Shown piece by piece: positions 1 through 7,002 of a stretch of DNA of 18,028 bases (position 1 is the stretch's first letter; every line of letters starts with the position of its first letter). A program made the position numbers and the translations under genes. Origin of the DNA: Geodermatophilaceae bacterium (GTDB lineage: Bacteria > Actinomycetota > Actinomycetes > Mycobacteriales > Geodermatophilaceae); the NCBI GenBank assembly GCA_013811805.1, contig JACCUM010000316.1:1-18028 (forward strand), in the 5' to 3' direction. The notes under the pieces were generated by a model. That model was not told the DNA's origin. It searched no databases and was given only the letters and a program-made list of their open reading frames with translations.

Positions 1-397
1 GCAGATAGGTCCACCGCGTACGCAGCATGCTCGACACCGGTGGGATGCACGCCCCCGCGACACCGGCGGCGGCAAACATGATCCATCTCGACTGGTTCTC
101 CCGGACCGCCCACAGGAACGCCGTCCCGGCGACCACGAACACAGCGAGGATCGGCAGCAGCACCCGGCGTTGCCCGTACGCATCTGCGGCGCGGCCGATC
201 AGCGGACCGAACAGCGACGTGGTCACCGCACCGGTCGCCGCAACCGCACCGCCCAGCGCGTACGAGCCGGTGTAGGCCTCGACCACGAGCAGGCTGCCCA
301 GCCCCACCATGGACAGCGGCAGACGCCCGAGAAAGCCGACCGCCACCATCGGCAGCGCGTGCGGGGTCCGCAACAGTTCCTTGTACGGCCCGAGCAC
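1..397 (-). CDS. MFS transporter, N-terminal part (cut by window edge)
   Basis: This is an integral membrane transporter of the major facilitator superfamily; its substrate is not readable from the sequence. The visible 132 residues begin at a GTG at 397, with GGAGAGGGG 7 nt upstream. An in-frame TAG at 428-430 leaves no earlier start. Hydrophobic stretches lie at about residues 14-36, 40-60, 74-92 and 99-117. The loop GRAADAYGQRR (about 66-76) fits the family's loop-2/3 motif (G-x3-D-x2-G-x-R-R/K). The gene lies 84 bp downstream of tenA on the same strand with no convincing terminator between, so it may be the last gene of the thiamine salvage operon and move a thiamine precursor. That role is inference from position only. 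The C-terminal part lies outside the window. Confidence 0.8.
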   Translation of the reverse strand, partial: MLGPYKELLRTPHALPMVAVGFLGRLPLSMVGLGSLLVVEAYTGSYALGGAVAATGAVTTSLFGPLIGRAADAYGQRRVLLPILAVFVVAGTAFLWAVRENQSRWIMFAAAGVAGACIPPVSSMLRTRWTYL

Positions 398-481
398 CGC
401 GCGCCCCTCTCCTAGCCCGGGAACACGCTAACGGAGCGAACAGCCCTGCGTCCCAATTAAGGCTGCGCGGTGCTGAACCGA

Positions 482-1168
482 CTAAACCTGCCAGCTTTCC
501 CGCCGCCAGGCGGCATCCCAGAACATCCACTCATATCGAGCGGTGGCAGCGAAGTGCGCGCGGGCCCGTGCCTCATCGTCTCGGCCGAGTCCCTGGCCGG
601 TCCGGTCGGTCAACGCCAGCACCTCGGTGACGACCGCGCGAAACTCGTCGCCCGCGTAGGTGTCGATCCAGCGTTGGTAGCGGTGGTCCGGGGACCCTCG
701 GGTGACAAGTGCCTTGCCGATCTCGGCGTAGATCCAGTAACAAGGAAGAACCGCCGCCAGGCCATCGGCGAAACTGCCGCCGTAGGCGGTGGCCAACAGG
801 TAGCTGGTGTAGGCGCGAGTGGTCGGCGCTACCGGCGTGGCGGCCACCGCTGCGGAGTCCAGCCCCAGCTCGGCCAGCAGGGTGGCGTGCAGATCCAGTT
901 CGACCGCGACGGCTCCGGCCGCGTGCCGCGCGAACATCGCCGTGTCGGTGTGCAACGGTGCCTTCGCCCCGACCACGCACAGCGCCCGGGCGTAGCCGCG
1001 CAGGTAGTGCACGTCCTGGGTGACGTAGTGCCCGAACGCGGCCGGGTCGAGGCTCCCGTCGCTAAGCCCGGTCAGGAAAGGGTGGGCCAGGATCGCGAGA
1101 TAGATCTGCTCGCTCTCGGCCCACAGCCGGGACGACCAGCTGAGGGGTTCGTGCGGCTTGGATCTCAT
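482..1168 (-). CDS. tenA: Aminopyrimidine aminohydrolase / thiaminase II (TenA)
   Basis: TenA-family cytosolic enzyme that hydrolyses aminopyrimidines from degraded thiamine to HMP for re-use, and can also cleave thiamine. The 228-aa product has the full active-site set in the spacing of Bacillus subtilis TenA: Asp52 and Tyr55 (QDVHYL), Tyr120, catalytic Cys143 (LPCYWIYAEIG), Tyr171 and Glu213 (YEWMFWDAAW). The start is the ATG at 1168, which overlaps the thiE stop as ATGA and implies translational coupling. An ATG at 1177 would add three residues. A much longer open frame runs upstream to 1975, but it is only open antisense-frame space over thiE. The gene is the last confirmed member of the riboswitch-controlled thi operon. 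TenA_C type (with the active cysteine), not the cysteine-less TenA_E type. Confidence 0.95.
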   Translation of the reverse strand: MRSKPHEPLSWSSRLWAESEQIYLAILAHPFLTGLSDGSLDPAAFGHYVTQDVHYLRGYARALCVVGAKAPLHTDTAMFARHAAGAVAVELDLHATLLAELGLDSAAVAATPVAPTTRAYTSYLLATAYGGSFADGLAAVLPCYWIYAEIGKALVTRGSPDHRYQRWIDTYAGDEFRAVVTEVLALTDRTGQGLGRDDEARARAHFAATARYEWMFWDAAWRRESWQV

Positions 1169-1842
1169 CGCGCCCATGCCGCCGCCAACACATGAGCGGC
1201 CTGCTGCGGGTCGTCTGCTGCACAGATGGCCGAGACATAGGCGGCCCCGGCCAGGCCCGCTCGGTGCAGCTGGCCGGCGATCTCGGCGTCCAGGCCACCG
1301 ATGGCCACGCACGCCAGCGTGGTCGAGGCAACGATCCGGGCCGCGCCGGCCAAGCCGATGGCCGGGTCGTGCCCCGGCTTGGTCGCGGTGTCGCGCACCG
1401 GACCGACCCCGAGGTAGTCGACCGTGTCCGCCGGCCAGACTGCAAGCTCTGCGAGCTCGCTGGTTCGGCCAACTGAGAACCCCAGCACAGCATCCGGCCA
1501 CAGCAGGTCCCGGATGATGGGCACGGGCAGATCGGAGCGCCCGACGTGCACGCCGGCAACCGGTACACCGTGCGCATGCGCGGCCAGCGCCACATCGAGG
1601 CGATCGTTGACCAGCACGGGCACCGCGCCGGCCACCTCGACGACTGCCCCCACCAGGGCCAGGAACTCCCGCGCGCTGGCAAACTTTTCGCGCACCTGCA
1701 CGCAGGTGACTCCGCCCCGTACCGCAGCCGCGACCACGTGCGGCACTCCGCGCGGCCCGCACAGGACGGTGTCGGTGACGAGATAGGTCGAAAGGTCCAG
1801 GTCCCTTCCCGATGGGGTCGAGTGCGCGATCACGACCCTCAC
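1165..1842 (-). CDS. thiE: Thiamine-phosphate synthase (ThiE)
   Basis: Joins HMP pyrophosphate (from ThiD) and hydroxyethylthiazole phosphate (from ThiM) into thiamine monophosphate, in the cytosol. The product is a TIM-barrel protein of 225 aa with ThiE motifs in order: QVREK at 49-53 (pyrophosphate and pyrimidine contacts), NDR at 79-81, GVHVGRSD at 97-104, Ser123 in GFSVG, DYLGVGPV at 142-149, TATKPG at 152-157 (phosphate loop), and AIGG at 180-183. I chose the GTG at 1842 because it overlaps the thiM stop as GTGA, the same coupling arrangement as thiE/tenA. An in-frame TTG at 1851 would add three residues. No strong Shine-Dalgarno is visible at either start, which fits coupling to thiM translation. 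Confidence 0.95.
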   Translation of the reverse strand: MRVVIAHSTPSGRDLDLSTYLVTDTVLCGPRGVPHVVAAAVRGGVTCVQVREKFASAREFLALVGAVVEVAGAVPVLVNDRLDVALAAHAHGVPVAGVHVGRSDLPVPIIRDLLWPDAVLGFSVGRTSELAELAVWPADTVDYLGVGPVRDTATKPGHDPAIGLAGAARIVASTTLACVAIGGLDAEIAGQLHRAGLAGAAYVSAICAADDPQQAAHVLAAAWAR

Positions 1843-2672
1843 CCCAGCCAAGGTCTTTCTCGGGCTTGCGCCTGGCCGTTGGACAGCCGTACGTGGCTGG
1901 CCAGCCCGTCGCCGTCCAACAGGGCCAGCTCGTCAAGGAGGTGCACGGCGAACGAGCCCGGCCCACGCGCGGCATCCTGAGCGAGTTCCGCGGCAGCGCA
2001 CAGCCCTGCAGTGGCCGTCACGGCGGCCAGCAGTGGGTCTTCGGTGACCGCGCAGGCCGCGGCGACCAGCGCGCCGAGGGCACAGCCGACCCCGGTCACC
2101 CTCGTCATCAGCTCGGCTCCGCCGGACAGTCGCACACACCGATCGTCGGCCACGATCACGTCGATCGCTGCGCTGACCGCGACCGCACCGACCCCCCAGG
2201 ACAGCAGGTCCTGCGCGGCCGGAAGTGCCGCCTCGGCCTGGTCGTGCGCGTCGACGCCGCGTCCACCCTCGCCCAGGCCGGCCAGGCCCAGCACTTCCGA
2301 GGCATTTGCCCGCACCACCGTGGGTCCGATTTCCAGCAGCTGTCGAGCCAGGGCCGTGCGTACGGGAAGGGCGCCGACGGCAACGGGGTCCAGCACCCAC
2401 GGGGTCCCCGCGAAGACTGCCGCCCGCGCGGCCTCCAGCATCGGGCCGTGCGTCGCCTCGTACGGCGTGCCGAGGTTCACCAGGACCGCACTGGCGATAC
2501 CGGCAAAAGCGCCCGCCTCCTGCGGCACGTCGACCATGGCGGGTGCCGCTCCCACGGCGAGCAGCACGTTGGCAGTGAATGGGGCCACCACGATATTGGT
2601 CAGGCACTGCACCAGCGGCCCCTGCTCTCGGACGGCGTCCCAGGTGCTGGTCACGGCTGCTACGTCGACCAC
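1839..2672 (-). CDS. thiM: Hydroxyethylthiazole kinase (ThiM)
   Basis: Salvage kinase that phosphorylates 4-methyl-5-hydroxyethylthiazole with ATP and supplies the thiazole half to ThiE. The 277-aa length matches the family (about 270). Visible motifs are CLTNIVVAPFTAN at 23-35, LVNLGT at 64-69, WVLDPVAVGA at 92-101, VRANASE at 120-126, and TGVGCALGAL at 193-202 with catalytic Cys197. The usual Gly in the R-G-N-A-S-E loop is Ala122 here, a mild departure. The GTG at 2672 has a strong GGAGAGAAGG ribosome site 5 nt upstream, so it is preferred over the longer ATG start at 2708, which has no such site. The gene lies 78 bp downstream of thiD and overlaps thiE by 4 nt. Confidence 0.94.
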   Translation of the reverse strand: MVDVAAVTSTWDAVREQGPLVQCLTNIVVAPFTANVLLAVGAAPAMVDVPQEAGAFAGIASAVLVNLGTPYEATHGPMLEAARAAVFAGTPWVLDPVAVGALPVRTALARQLLEIGPTVVRANASEVLGLAGLGEGGRGVDAHDQAEAALPAAQDLLSWGVGAVAVSAAIDVIVADDRCVRLSGGAELMTRVTGVGCALGALVAAACAVTEDPLLAAVTATAGLCAAAELAQDAARGPGSFAVHLLDELALLDGDGLASHVRLSNGQAQARERPWLG

Positions 2673-2750
2673 TCTGACCTTCTCTCTCCGTGATACGGAC
2701 GGTGCCATAGCTGATTGCTGCCGGCCCGTTCGTCGCGAGCTTGCCCGCAG

Positions 2751-3590
2751 TTACCTGTCCTCGTCGGCAATCGGCCACCAGGCATGGAAGTGGTGCTGCG
2801 GGCCGTGGCCGTGACCGACGTCGAGACGATCGGCGGCGGCCAGCGCGCGGGTCAGGTAATCCTTTGCGTCGCTGACGGCGCTGATCCAGTCCGGTCGTTG
2901 TGGGCGCAAGGCCGCAATTGCTGCTGACAGGGTGCAGCCGGTGCCATGCGTATTGCGAGTCGCCACTCGATCGGCGGTCAGCCGGGTGACCTCGCCGTCG
3001 ATGAGCAGCAGGTCCACGCTCTGCGGCCCGTCGAGATGTCCACCCTTGAGCAGCACGCGGGGGCAGAGTTCGCCGAGCCGCTCGACCTGAGCAAGCATGC
3101 CCTGCTCGTCGGTCGCCTCCTCCTCGCCGAGCATGTCTGCGGCTTCGGGCAGGTTCGGGGTGATCAGGTCAGCGTGCGGCAGAATTTCCTCGCGCAGCAC
3201 CGCGACCGCGTCGGCCGCGAGCAGCCGGTCACCGCTCTTGGCGACCATGACGGGGTCCACGATGACGTGGCTCGGTGCCTGCTGCTTCAGCGCAGCAGCG
3301 ACCGCGTGAACGATCTCGGCTCCGCCGAGCATGCCGACCTTGACCGCGTCGATCCGGACGTCTGCGAACAGAACGTCCAGCTGGGTTTTGACGAAGCCTG
3401 CCGGAATCGGGTGGATCTCCTGCACGCCCTGGGTGTTCTGGGCGACCAGGGTTGTGATGACACTCGTGCCGTATGCGCCCAACGCGGAGAATGCCTTGAT
3501 ATCGGCCTGGATGCCCGCACCGCCGCTGGGGTCCGTACCGGCGATCGTCAGAACGTTTGGGACGCGCACGCGAATATCAGCCGTGACCAT
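2751..3590 (-). CDS. thiD: Hydroxymethylpyrimidine/phosphomethylpyrimidine kinase (ThiD)
   Basis: Ribokinase-fold enzyme that phosphorylates HMP and then HMP-P to HMP pyrophosphate, the pyrimidine substrate of ThiE. The 279-aa protein has IAGTDPSGGAGIQADIK at 16-32, DPVMVAKSGDRLL at 112-124, TPNLPEA at 144-150, LLKGGH at 180-185 and the anion-hole motif NTHGTGCTLSAAIAA at 213-227 with catalytic Cys219. The ATG at 3590 follows AGGGAG by 7 nt, and that ribosome site lies in the conserved 3' end of the TPP riboswitch. The gene heads the operon thiD-thiM-thiE-tenA. No thiC, thiG or thiO is in view, so the locus is a salvage and joining operon rather than a full biosynthetic one. ThiD stands alone here, not fused to ThiE or TenA as in some bacteria. 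Confidence 0.96.
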   Translation of the reverse strand: MVTADIRVRVPNVLTIAGTDPSGGAGIQADIKAFSALGAYGTSVITTLVAQNTQGVQEIHPIPAGFVKTQLDVLFADVRIDAVKVGMLGGAEIVHAVAAALKQQAPSHVIVDPVMVAKSGDRLLAADAVAVLREEILPHADLITPNLPEAADMLGEEEATDEQGMLAQVERLGELCPRVLLKGGHLDGPQSVDLLLIDGEVTRLTADRVATRNTHGTGCTLSAAIAALRPQRPDWISAVSDAKDYLTRALAAADRLDVGHGHGPQHHFHAWWPIADEDR

Positions 3591-3597
3591 CGGGCAA

Positions 3598-3682
3598 CTC
3601 CCTACGCCGGTATCACCCGGATCAGGTTCTACGGTCGGCGGCGAACGTCCGCCCTCTCAGCCCGAGCCCGGGCTCCCGTGTC
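3598..3682 (-). promoter_or_regulatory. TPP riboswitch (THI element) upstream of thiD
   Basis: Read on the minus strand, the leader contains the THI-box landmarks in order: ACACGGGAGCC (3681-3671), CUGAGAGGG (3660-3652), GAACCUGAU (3629-3621) and GAUACCGGCGUAGGGAG (3614-3598). These match the pyrimidine-sensing and pyrophosphate-sensing arms of the TPP aptamer. The thiD Shine-Dalgarno (AGGGAG, 3603-3598) is part of the conserved 3' segment. TPP binding would therefore be expected to hide it, giving translational control; no separate intrinsic terminator with a U-tract is visible between aptamer and start codon. The downstream genes are the expected thiamine salvage set, which supports the call. 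Confidence 0.96.
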
Positions 3683-3691
3683 CAGCCGCCA

Positions 3692-3697
3692 ACTGTA
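3692..3697 (-). promoter_or_regulatory. Candidate -10 box of the thi operon
   Basis: The minus strand carries TACAGT (TANNNT type) ending 7 nt before about 3685. Transcription would then begin just before the first conserved bases of the TPP riboswitch (3682). I see no good -35 hexamer. The placement is suggestive, but the six-base match alone is weak. Confidence 0.35.
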
Positions 3698-3722
3698 GAG
3701 GCAACAGACAACTGACGCTAGA

Positions 3723-3739
3723 ACGCCGCTCGGCGGCGT
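3723..3739 (-). terminator. Hairpin after pckG
   Basis: A perfect 7-bp inverted repeat with a 3-nt loop (acgccgc tcg gcggcgt on the plus strand) starts 4 nt beyond the pckG stop codon and before the thi promoter/riboswitch. The minus strand continues TTCTAGCGTC, so there is no real U-tract. It is a plausible actinobacterial-type terminator separating pckG from the thi operon. Confidence 0.6.
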
Positions 3740-3743
3740 GCGG

Positions 3744-5561
3744 TCAAGCGTCGAGGCGACGCTTGAGGGTCTCGAGTTCGTCGCGCATGGTGCTTGGCAG
3801 GGTGTCGCCGATCTTGTCGAACCATTCGGCGATCTGCGGGATCTCCGCCCGCCACTCCTCGACGTCCACGGCGAGCACGGCCGCGATCTGCTCGTCGGTC
3901 ATATCCAGGCCGTCGGTGTCGAGGGAGTCCGCCGTCGGTACGTGACCGACCGGGGTCTCGGCGGCGGCCGCATTTCCTTCCAGCCGCTCGATCACCCACT
4001 TGAGCACCCGGGAGTTCTCGCCGAATCCCGGCCACAGGAAGCTGCCGTCCTCGTCCACCCGGAACCAGTTGACGTAGAAGATCCTGGGCAGCTTGGTCGC
4101 ATCGGCGCTCTTGCCGGTCTGCACCCAGTGGTTGAAGTAATCGCCGGCGTTGTAGCCGATGAACGGCAGCATCGCGAACGGATCCCGCCGTACGACCCCC
4201 ACCGCGCCGGTCGCCGCAGCCGTCGTCTCCGAGGACAGCGTCGCGCCCATGAACACGCCGTGCTGCCAGTCCCGGGACTCGGTGACCAGCGGGATCGTGG
4301 TCTTGCGGCGACCGCCGAACAGGATCGCAGAGATCGGCACACCGTTCGGGTCGTCGTACTCCGGGGCAAGGATCGGGCACTGCTTGATCGGCGTACAGAA
4401 CCGCGAGTTCGGATGCGAGGACGGGAAATCGGACTCCGGCGTCCAGTCCTCGCCCTTCCACGAGGTGAGATGCGCCGGCTTCTCCTCGGTCATCCCCTCC
4501 CACCAGATGTCGCCGTCATCGGTCAGGGCGACGTTGGTGAACACCGAGTTGCCCTTCTCGATGGTGCGCATCGCATTCGGGTTGGTGTGCCAGCCGGTGC
4601 CAGGCGCCACACCGAAAAGGCCGTACTCGGGGTTGAGCGCGTACAACTGGCCGTCCGCTCCGAAGCGCATCCAGGCGATGTCGTCGCCCAACGTCTCGAC
4701 CTTCCAACCGGGGATGGTCGGCTCGAGCATCGCCAGGTTGGTCTTGCCACACGCCGACGGGAAGGCCGCGGCCACGTAATGCGTCTGGTCCTCCGGGCTG
4801 GTCAGCTTGAGGATCAGCATGTGCTCGGCCAGCCAGCCCCCGTCGCGGGCCATCACCGAGGCGATCCGCAGCGAGTAGCACTTCTTGCCCAGCAGCGCGT
4901 TGCCGCCGTACCCGGAGCCGTACGACCAGATCGTGCGCTCTTCCGGGAACTGGACGATGTATTTGGTGTCGCTGCACGGCCAGGTGGCGTCCTGCTGTCC
5001 GGGCTCGAGCGGGGCACCTACGGAGTGCAGGGCCGGTACGAAGTCCCGATCGGTTCCCATCGCATCGAGGGCTCTCGCGCCGCTGCGGGCCATCACCAGC
5101 ATGGACACCACGACGTACTCGGAGTCCGTGAGCTCCACCCCGAACATCGGCTCGTCAGCCTCGATCGGGCCCATGCAGAACGGGATGACATACATCGTCC
5201 GGCCGCGCATGCACCCCCGGTAGAGCTCGGTCATGATGGCCTTCATCTCGCTCGGGTCCATCCAGTTGTTGGTCGGGCCCGCATCCTGCTCGCGGACCGA
5301 GCAGATGAAGGTGCGGTCCTCGACCCGGGCGACATCGGTCGGGTCGGAGGCGGCATAGAAGGAGTTGGGCTTCTTCGACAGTCGGGTGAACGTGCCCGCT
5401 TCGACCAGCTTGTCGGTCAGCCGGGTCCATTCAGCCGGGCTGCCATCGACCCAAACGACCCGCTCAGGAGTGGTGAGCTCGGCTACCTCGCGCACCCAAC
5501 CGAGCAGCCGCTCGTGACTGGTGGGGGCGGTCTCCAGTCCGGGGATGGCAACCGTGGTCAT
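3744..5561 (-). CDS. pckG: Phosphoenolpyruvate carboxykinase (GTP)
   Basis: Converts oxaloacetate and GTP to PEP, CO2 and GDP, the entry step of gluconeogenesis, in the cytosol. The 605-aa length is standard for GTP-type enzymes. Key elements are Lys227 and His247 (Mn2+ site), the P-loop FPSACGKTN at 267-275 with the hyper-reactive Cys271, Asp294 in LGDDIAW, HPNSRF at 383-388, FGGRR at 415-419, RRDPFAMLPFIGYN at 458-471 and the nucleotide-binding WPGFGEN at 510-516. The ATG at 5561 has AGGAG 5 nt upstream. The frame stays open 39 codons further up (to 5678) but without a ribosome site. A long open frame on the opposite strand (3738-5573) is a codon-bias shadow. A hairpin closes the gene, which looks monocistronic. 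Confidence 0.98.
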   Translation of the reverse strand: MTTVAIPGLETAPTSHERLLGWVREVAELTTPERVVWVDGSPAEWTRLTDKLVEAGTFTRLSKKPNSFYAASDPTDVARVEDRTFICSVREQDAGPTNNWMDPSEMKAIMTELYRGCMRGRTMYVIPFCMGPIEADEPMFGVELTDSEYVVVSMLVMARSGARALDAMGTDRDFVPALHSVGAPLEPGQQDATWPCSDTKYIVQFPEERTIWSYGSGYGGNALLGKKCYSLRIASVMARDGGWLAEHMLILKLTSPEDQTHYVAAAFPSACGKTNLAMLEPTIPGWKVETLGDDIAWMRFGADGQLYALNPEYGLFGVAPGTGWHTNPNAMRTIEKGNSVFTNVALTDDGDIWWEGMTEEKPAHLTSWKGEDWTPESDFPSSHPNSRFCTPIKQCPILAPEYDDPNGVPISAILFGGRRKTTIPLVTESRDWQHGVFMGATLSSETTAAATGAVGVVRRDPFAMLPFIGYNAGDYFNHWVQTGKSADATKLPRIFYVNWFRVDEDGSFLWPGFGENSRVLKWVIERLEGNAAAAETPVGHVPTADSLDTDGLDMTDEQIAAVLAVDVEEWRAEIPQIAEWFDKIGDTLPSTMRDELETLKRRLDA

Positions 5562-5575
5562 CTCAACTCCTAGCG

Positions 5576-5630
5576 TCGGCGACGGAGACTGATCTGCGGG
5601 TACGGGACGGAGATGGCGCACCGTCGCCGA
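5576..5630. repeat. 10-bp inverted repeat upstream of pckG
   Basis: TCGGCGACGG (5576-5585) and CCGTCGCCGA (5621-5630) are perfect inverted complements separated by 35 bp, starting 15 bp upstream of the pckG start codon. In the pckG transcript this would form a long-range stem near the ribosome site; on DNA it could be two half-sites of a regulator. The rest of the 204-bp divergent interval (5562-5765) holds the pckG ribosome site and the -10 box of the next gene. Confidence 0.4.
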
Positions 5631-5753
5631 ACCCAGCGTGAGGTCCGACCCGACGTACGTGGGGGATTCGATGCACACTACCGGCGCCGTAACGCAGGCG
5701 AAACATCTGGCTTGTGCATCCGATCACATGAGCATCGACAGCGCGGTACGGCG

Positions 5754-5759
5754 TACGTT
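5754..5759 (+). promoter_or_regulatory. -10 box for a leaderless transcript
   Basis: TACGTT (TANNNT) occupies exactly -12 to -7 relative to the A of the ATG at 5766, and there is no Shine-Dalgarno before that ATG. This is the geometry of leaderless mRNAs common in actinobacteria, and it helps fix the start of the acyl-CoA dehydrogenase-like gene. No clear -35 was found. Confidence 0.5.
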
Positions 5760-5765
5760 TTTGTC

Positions 5766-6929
5766 ATGACGAGCCCCGCAGCGGCGCCGCGCGGCGCGCG
5801 CGAGTTACTCGTCGGTGCGCCGCTGCCGGTGAAGCTGGACCGGTCGTTGTCCGCCGCCGATGTGCAGGCCGGCCTGGCCGAGCTGCTGCCTGTCCTGGCG
5901 GCCGAGCTGGCCGAGGGGAGCACGGTTGCCGATCCGCTGCGCCGCTGGCAGCTGTTGTCGGCGCTCGGGCGAACCGACCTCGTCCTCGCTCGTCTGCTCG
6001 AAGGTCATCTTGACGCCCACGCGATCCTCGCCGAGGCAGGTCGGTCGGCCGTACCAGGTGCCTTGTACGGCGTCTGGGCCTCGGCCTCCGGCGGCACCGG
6101 CCTGAACCTGCACCGGGAAGCCGACGACGACGACTGCCCCTCCGGCCACGATCCTGAAGAGCTGAGGCCGGCCGCCCAAGACGCCGTTCTGCGCGGGAAG
6201 ATGCGGTTCTGCTCCGGTGCGCTGCTGCTGGACCGCGCGTTGACCACATGTCGGGACCCGGCCGGGCAGCTGCAGCTGCTCGACATCGGGGTTCGCGACA
6301 GCCGCCTTTGGGCGGTTCCCGGCAGCTGGCCCGCCCTCGGGATGGATGCCAGTGCCAGCCTCGACATCGAGGTCGACGACCTTCCCGTCGATGCTCACGC
6401 CGTGGTCGGGCCACCCGGCTACTACGTGAAACGCGCCGGTCTGCATCTCGGCGGGATCGGTGTGGCTGCGGTCTGGCTGGGCGGTGTCCAGGGGCTGGTC
6501 GACGCGACGGCGCGGGTGCTCGGCGATCGGGAGCCGGATCCGCATGGCCTGGCCCACCTGGGTGCGGTGTCGGTCGCGGTAGAAGCGGCCGCCGCGACCA
6601 TGCTGTCGGCAGCGCAACGGCTCTCCGGTGCTCCGGCGCACCCAGTCACCGGGCTGTGCGACCTCCCGCCTGAGCAGTTGGCCAGGATCGCGTTGATCTG
6701 TCGCAGCGCTGTCGAGGCCGCCGCTCAGGTGGCGATCCAGCGACTGCCCCGCGTCGTCGGGCCGGTGGCGCTGGGCCGGGATGGGGAATTCGCGCATCAC
6801 CTGGCCGACCTCGAGGTGTTCGTGCGACAGCACCACGCCGAGCGTGACCTGGCCCGGCTGGGGGCGGCGGAATTCGCCGAGCCCTGGACGAACGGCTCGG
6901 TGTCCGACCAGTCCTGGCGGTTGGCGTGA
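5766..6929 (+). CDS. Acyl-CoA dehydrogenase-like protein, divergent
   Basis: A 387-aa protein with the overall architecture of the acyl-CoA dehydrogenase superfamily. A helical N-terminal part is followed by a middle beta region (VWASASGGTGLNLHRE, then LRGKMRFCSGALLLDRALTT, the G-x-K-x-F-C-S-G-A segment of the flavin/acyl pocket). A helical C-terminal bundle ends in VFVRQHHAERDLARLG, a typical family tail. Members oxidise acyl-CoA or an acyl-carrier thioester to the enoyl form using FAD. The sequence is divergent: I could not place the usual catalytic glutamate, so activity is uncertain. The ATG at 5766 lacks a ribosome site but sits exactly at +1 of a TANNNT box; the open frame back to 5613 is rejected as start. 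It is the first gene of a same-strand trio with a deacetylase-methyltransferase and a glycosyltransferase, which suggests a role in modifying an acylated glycan or aminosugar product rather than in bulk beta-oxidation. Confidence 0.82.
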   Translation: MTSPAAAPRGARELLVGAPLPVKLDRSLSAADVQAGLAELLPVLAAELAEGSTVADPLRRWQLLSALGRTDLVLARLLEGHLDAHAILAEAGRSAVPGALYGVWASASGGTGLNLHREADDDDCPSGHDPEELRPAAQDAVLRGKMRFCSGALLLDRALTTCRDPAGQLQLLDIGVRDSRLWAVPGSWPALGMDASASLDIEVDDLPVDAHAVVGPPGYYVKRAGLHLGGIGVAAVWLGGVQGLVDATARVLGDREPDPHGLAHLGAVSVAVEAAAATMLSAAQRLSGAPAHPVTGLCDLPPEQLARIALICRSAVEAAAQVAIQRLPRVVGPVALGRDGEFAHHLADLEVFVRQHHAERDLARLGAAEFAEPWTNGSVSDQSWRLA

Positions 6930-7002
6930 AAACCACCAATTGGAACGGCCCCCTGATGAGGCGTCCGCCTCCGGCCAAGCCCAAGCGTCGAGGGGCTCTC
7001 GG

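Noticed and set aside
398..481. Terminator between tenA and the MFS gene
   Set aside because: Only a 5-bp CAGCC/GGCTG stem with a long loop is visible, which is not distinguishable from chance.
1169..1975. A 497-aa fusion of a long N-terminal extension to TenA
   Set aside because: The extension is antisense-frame sequence over thiE and the thiM end. thiE is clearly real there, and TenA has a coupled ATG at 1168.
3738..5573. A 611-codon open frame on the plus strand opposite pckG
   Set aside because: It is a codon-bias shadow. The minus-strand frame has all GTP-PEP carboxykinase motifs and a strong ribosome site, while this frame is Arg/Gly/His-rich and resembles no family.
5562..5678. A 39-residue N-terminal extension of PEP carboxykinase
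   Set aside because: The ATG at 5561 has AGGAG 5 nt upstream and gives the family's normal length and N-terminus.
5613..5765. A 51-residue N-terminal extension of the acyl-CoA dehydrogenase-like protein
   Set aside because: The extension is Arg-rich and unlike the family. ATG 5766 sits exactly at the +1 of a TANNNT box.
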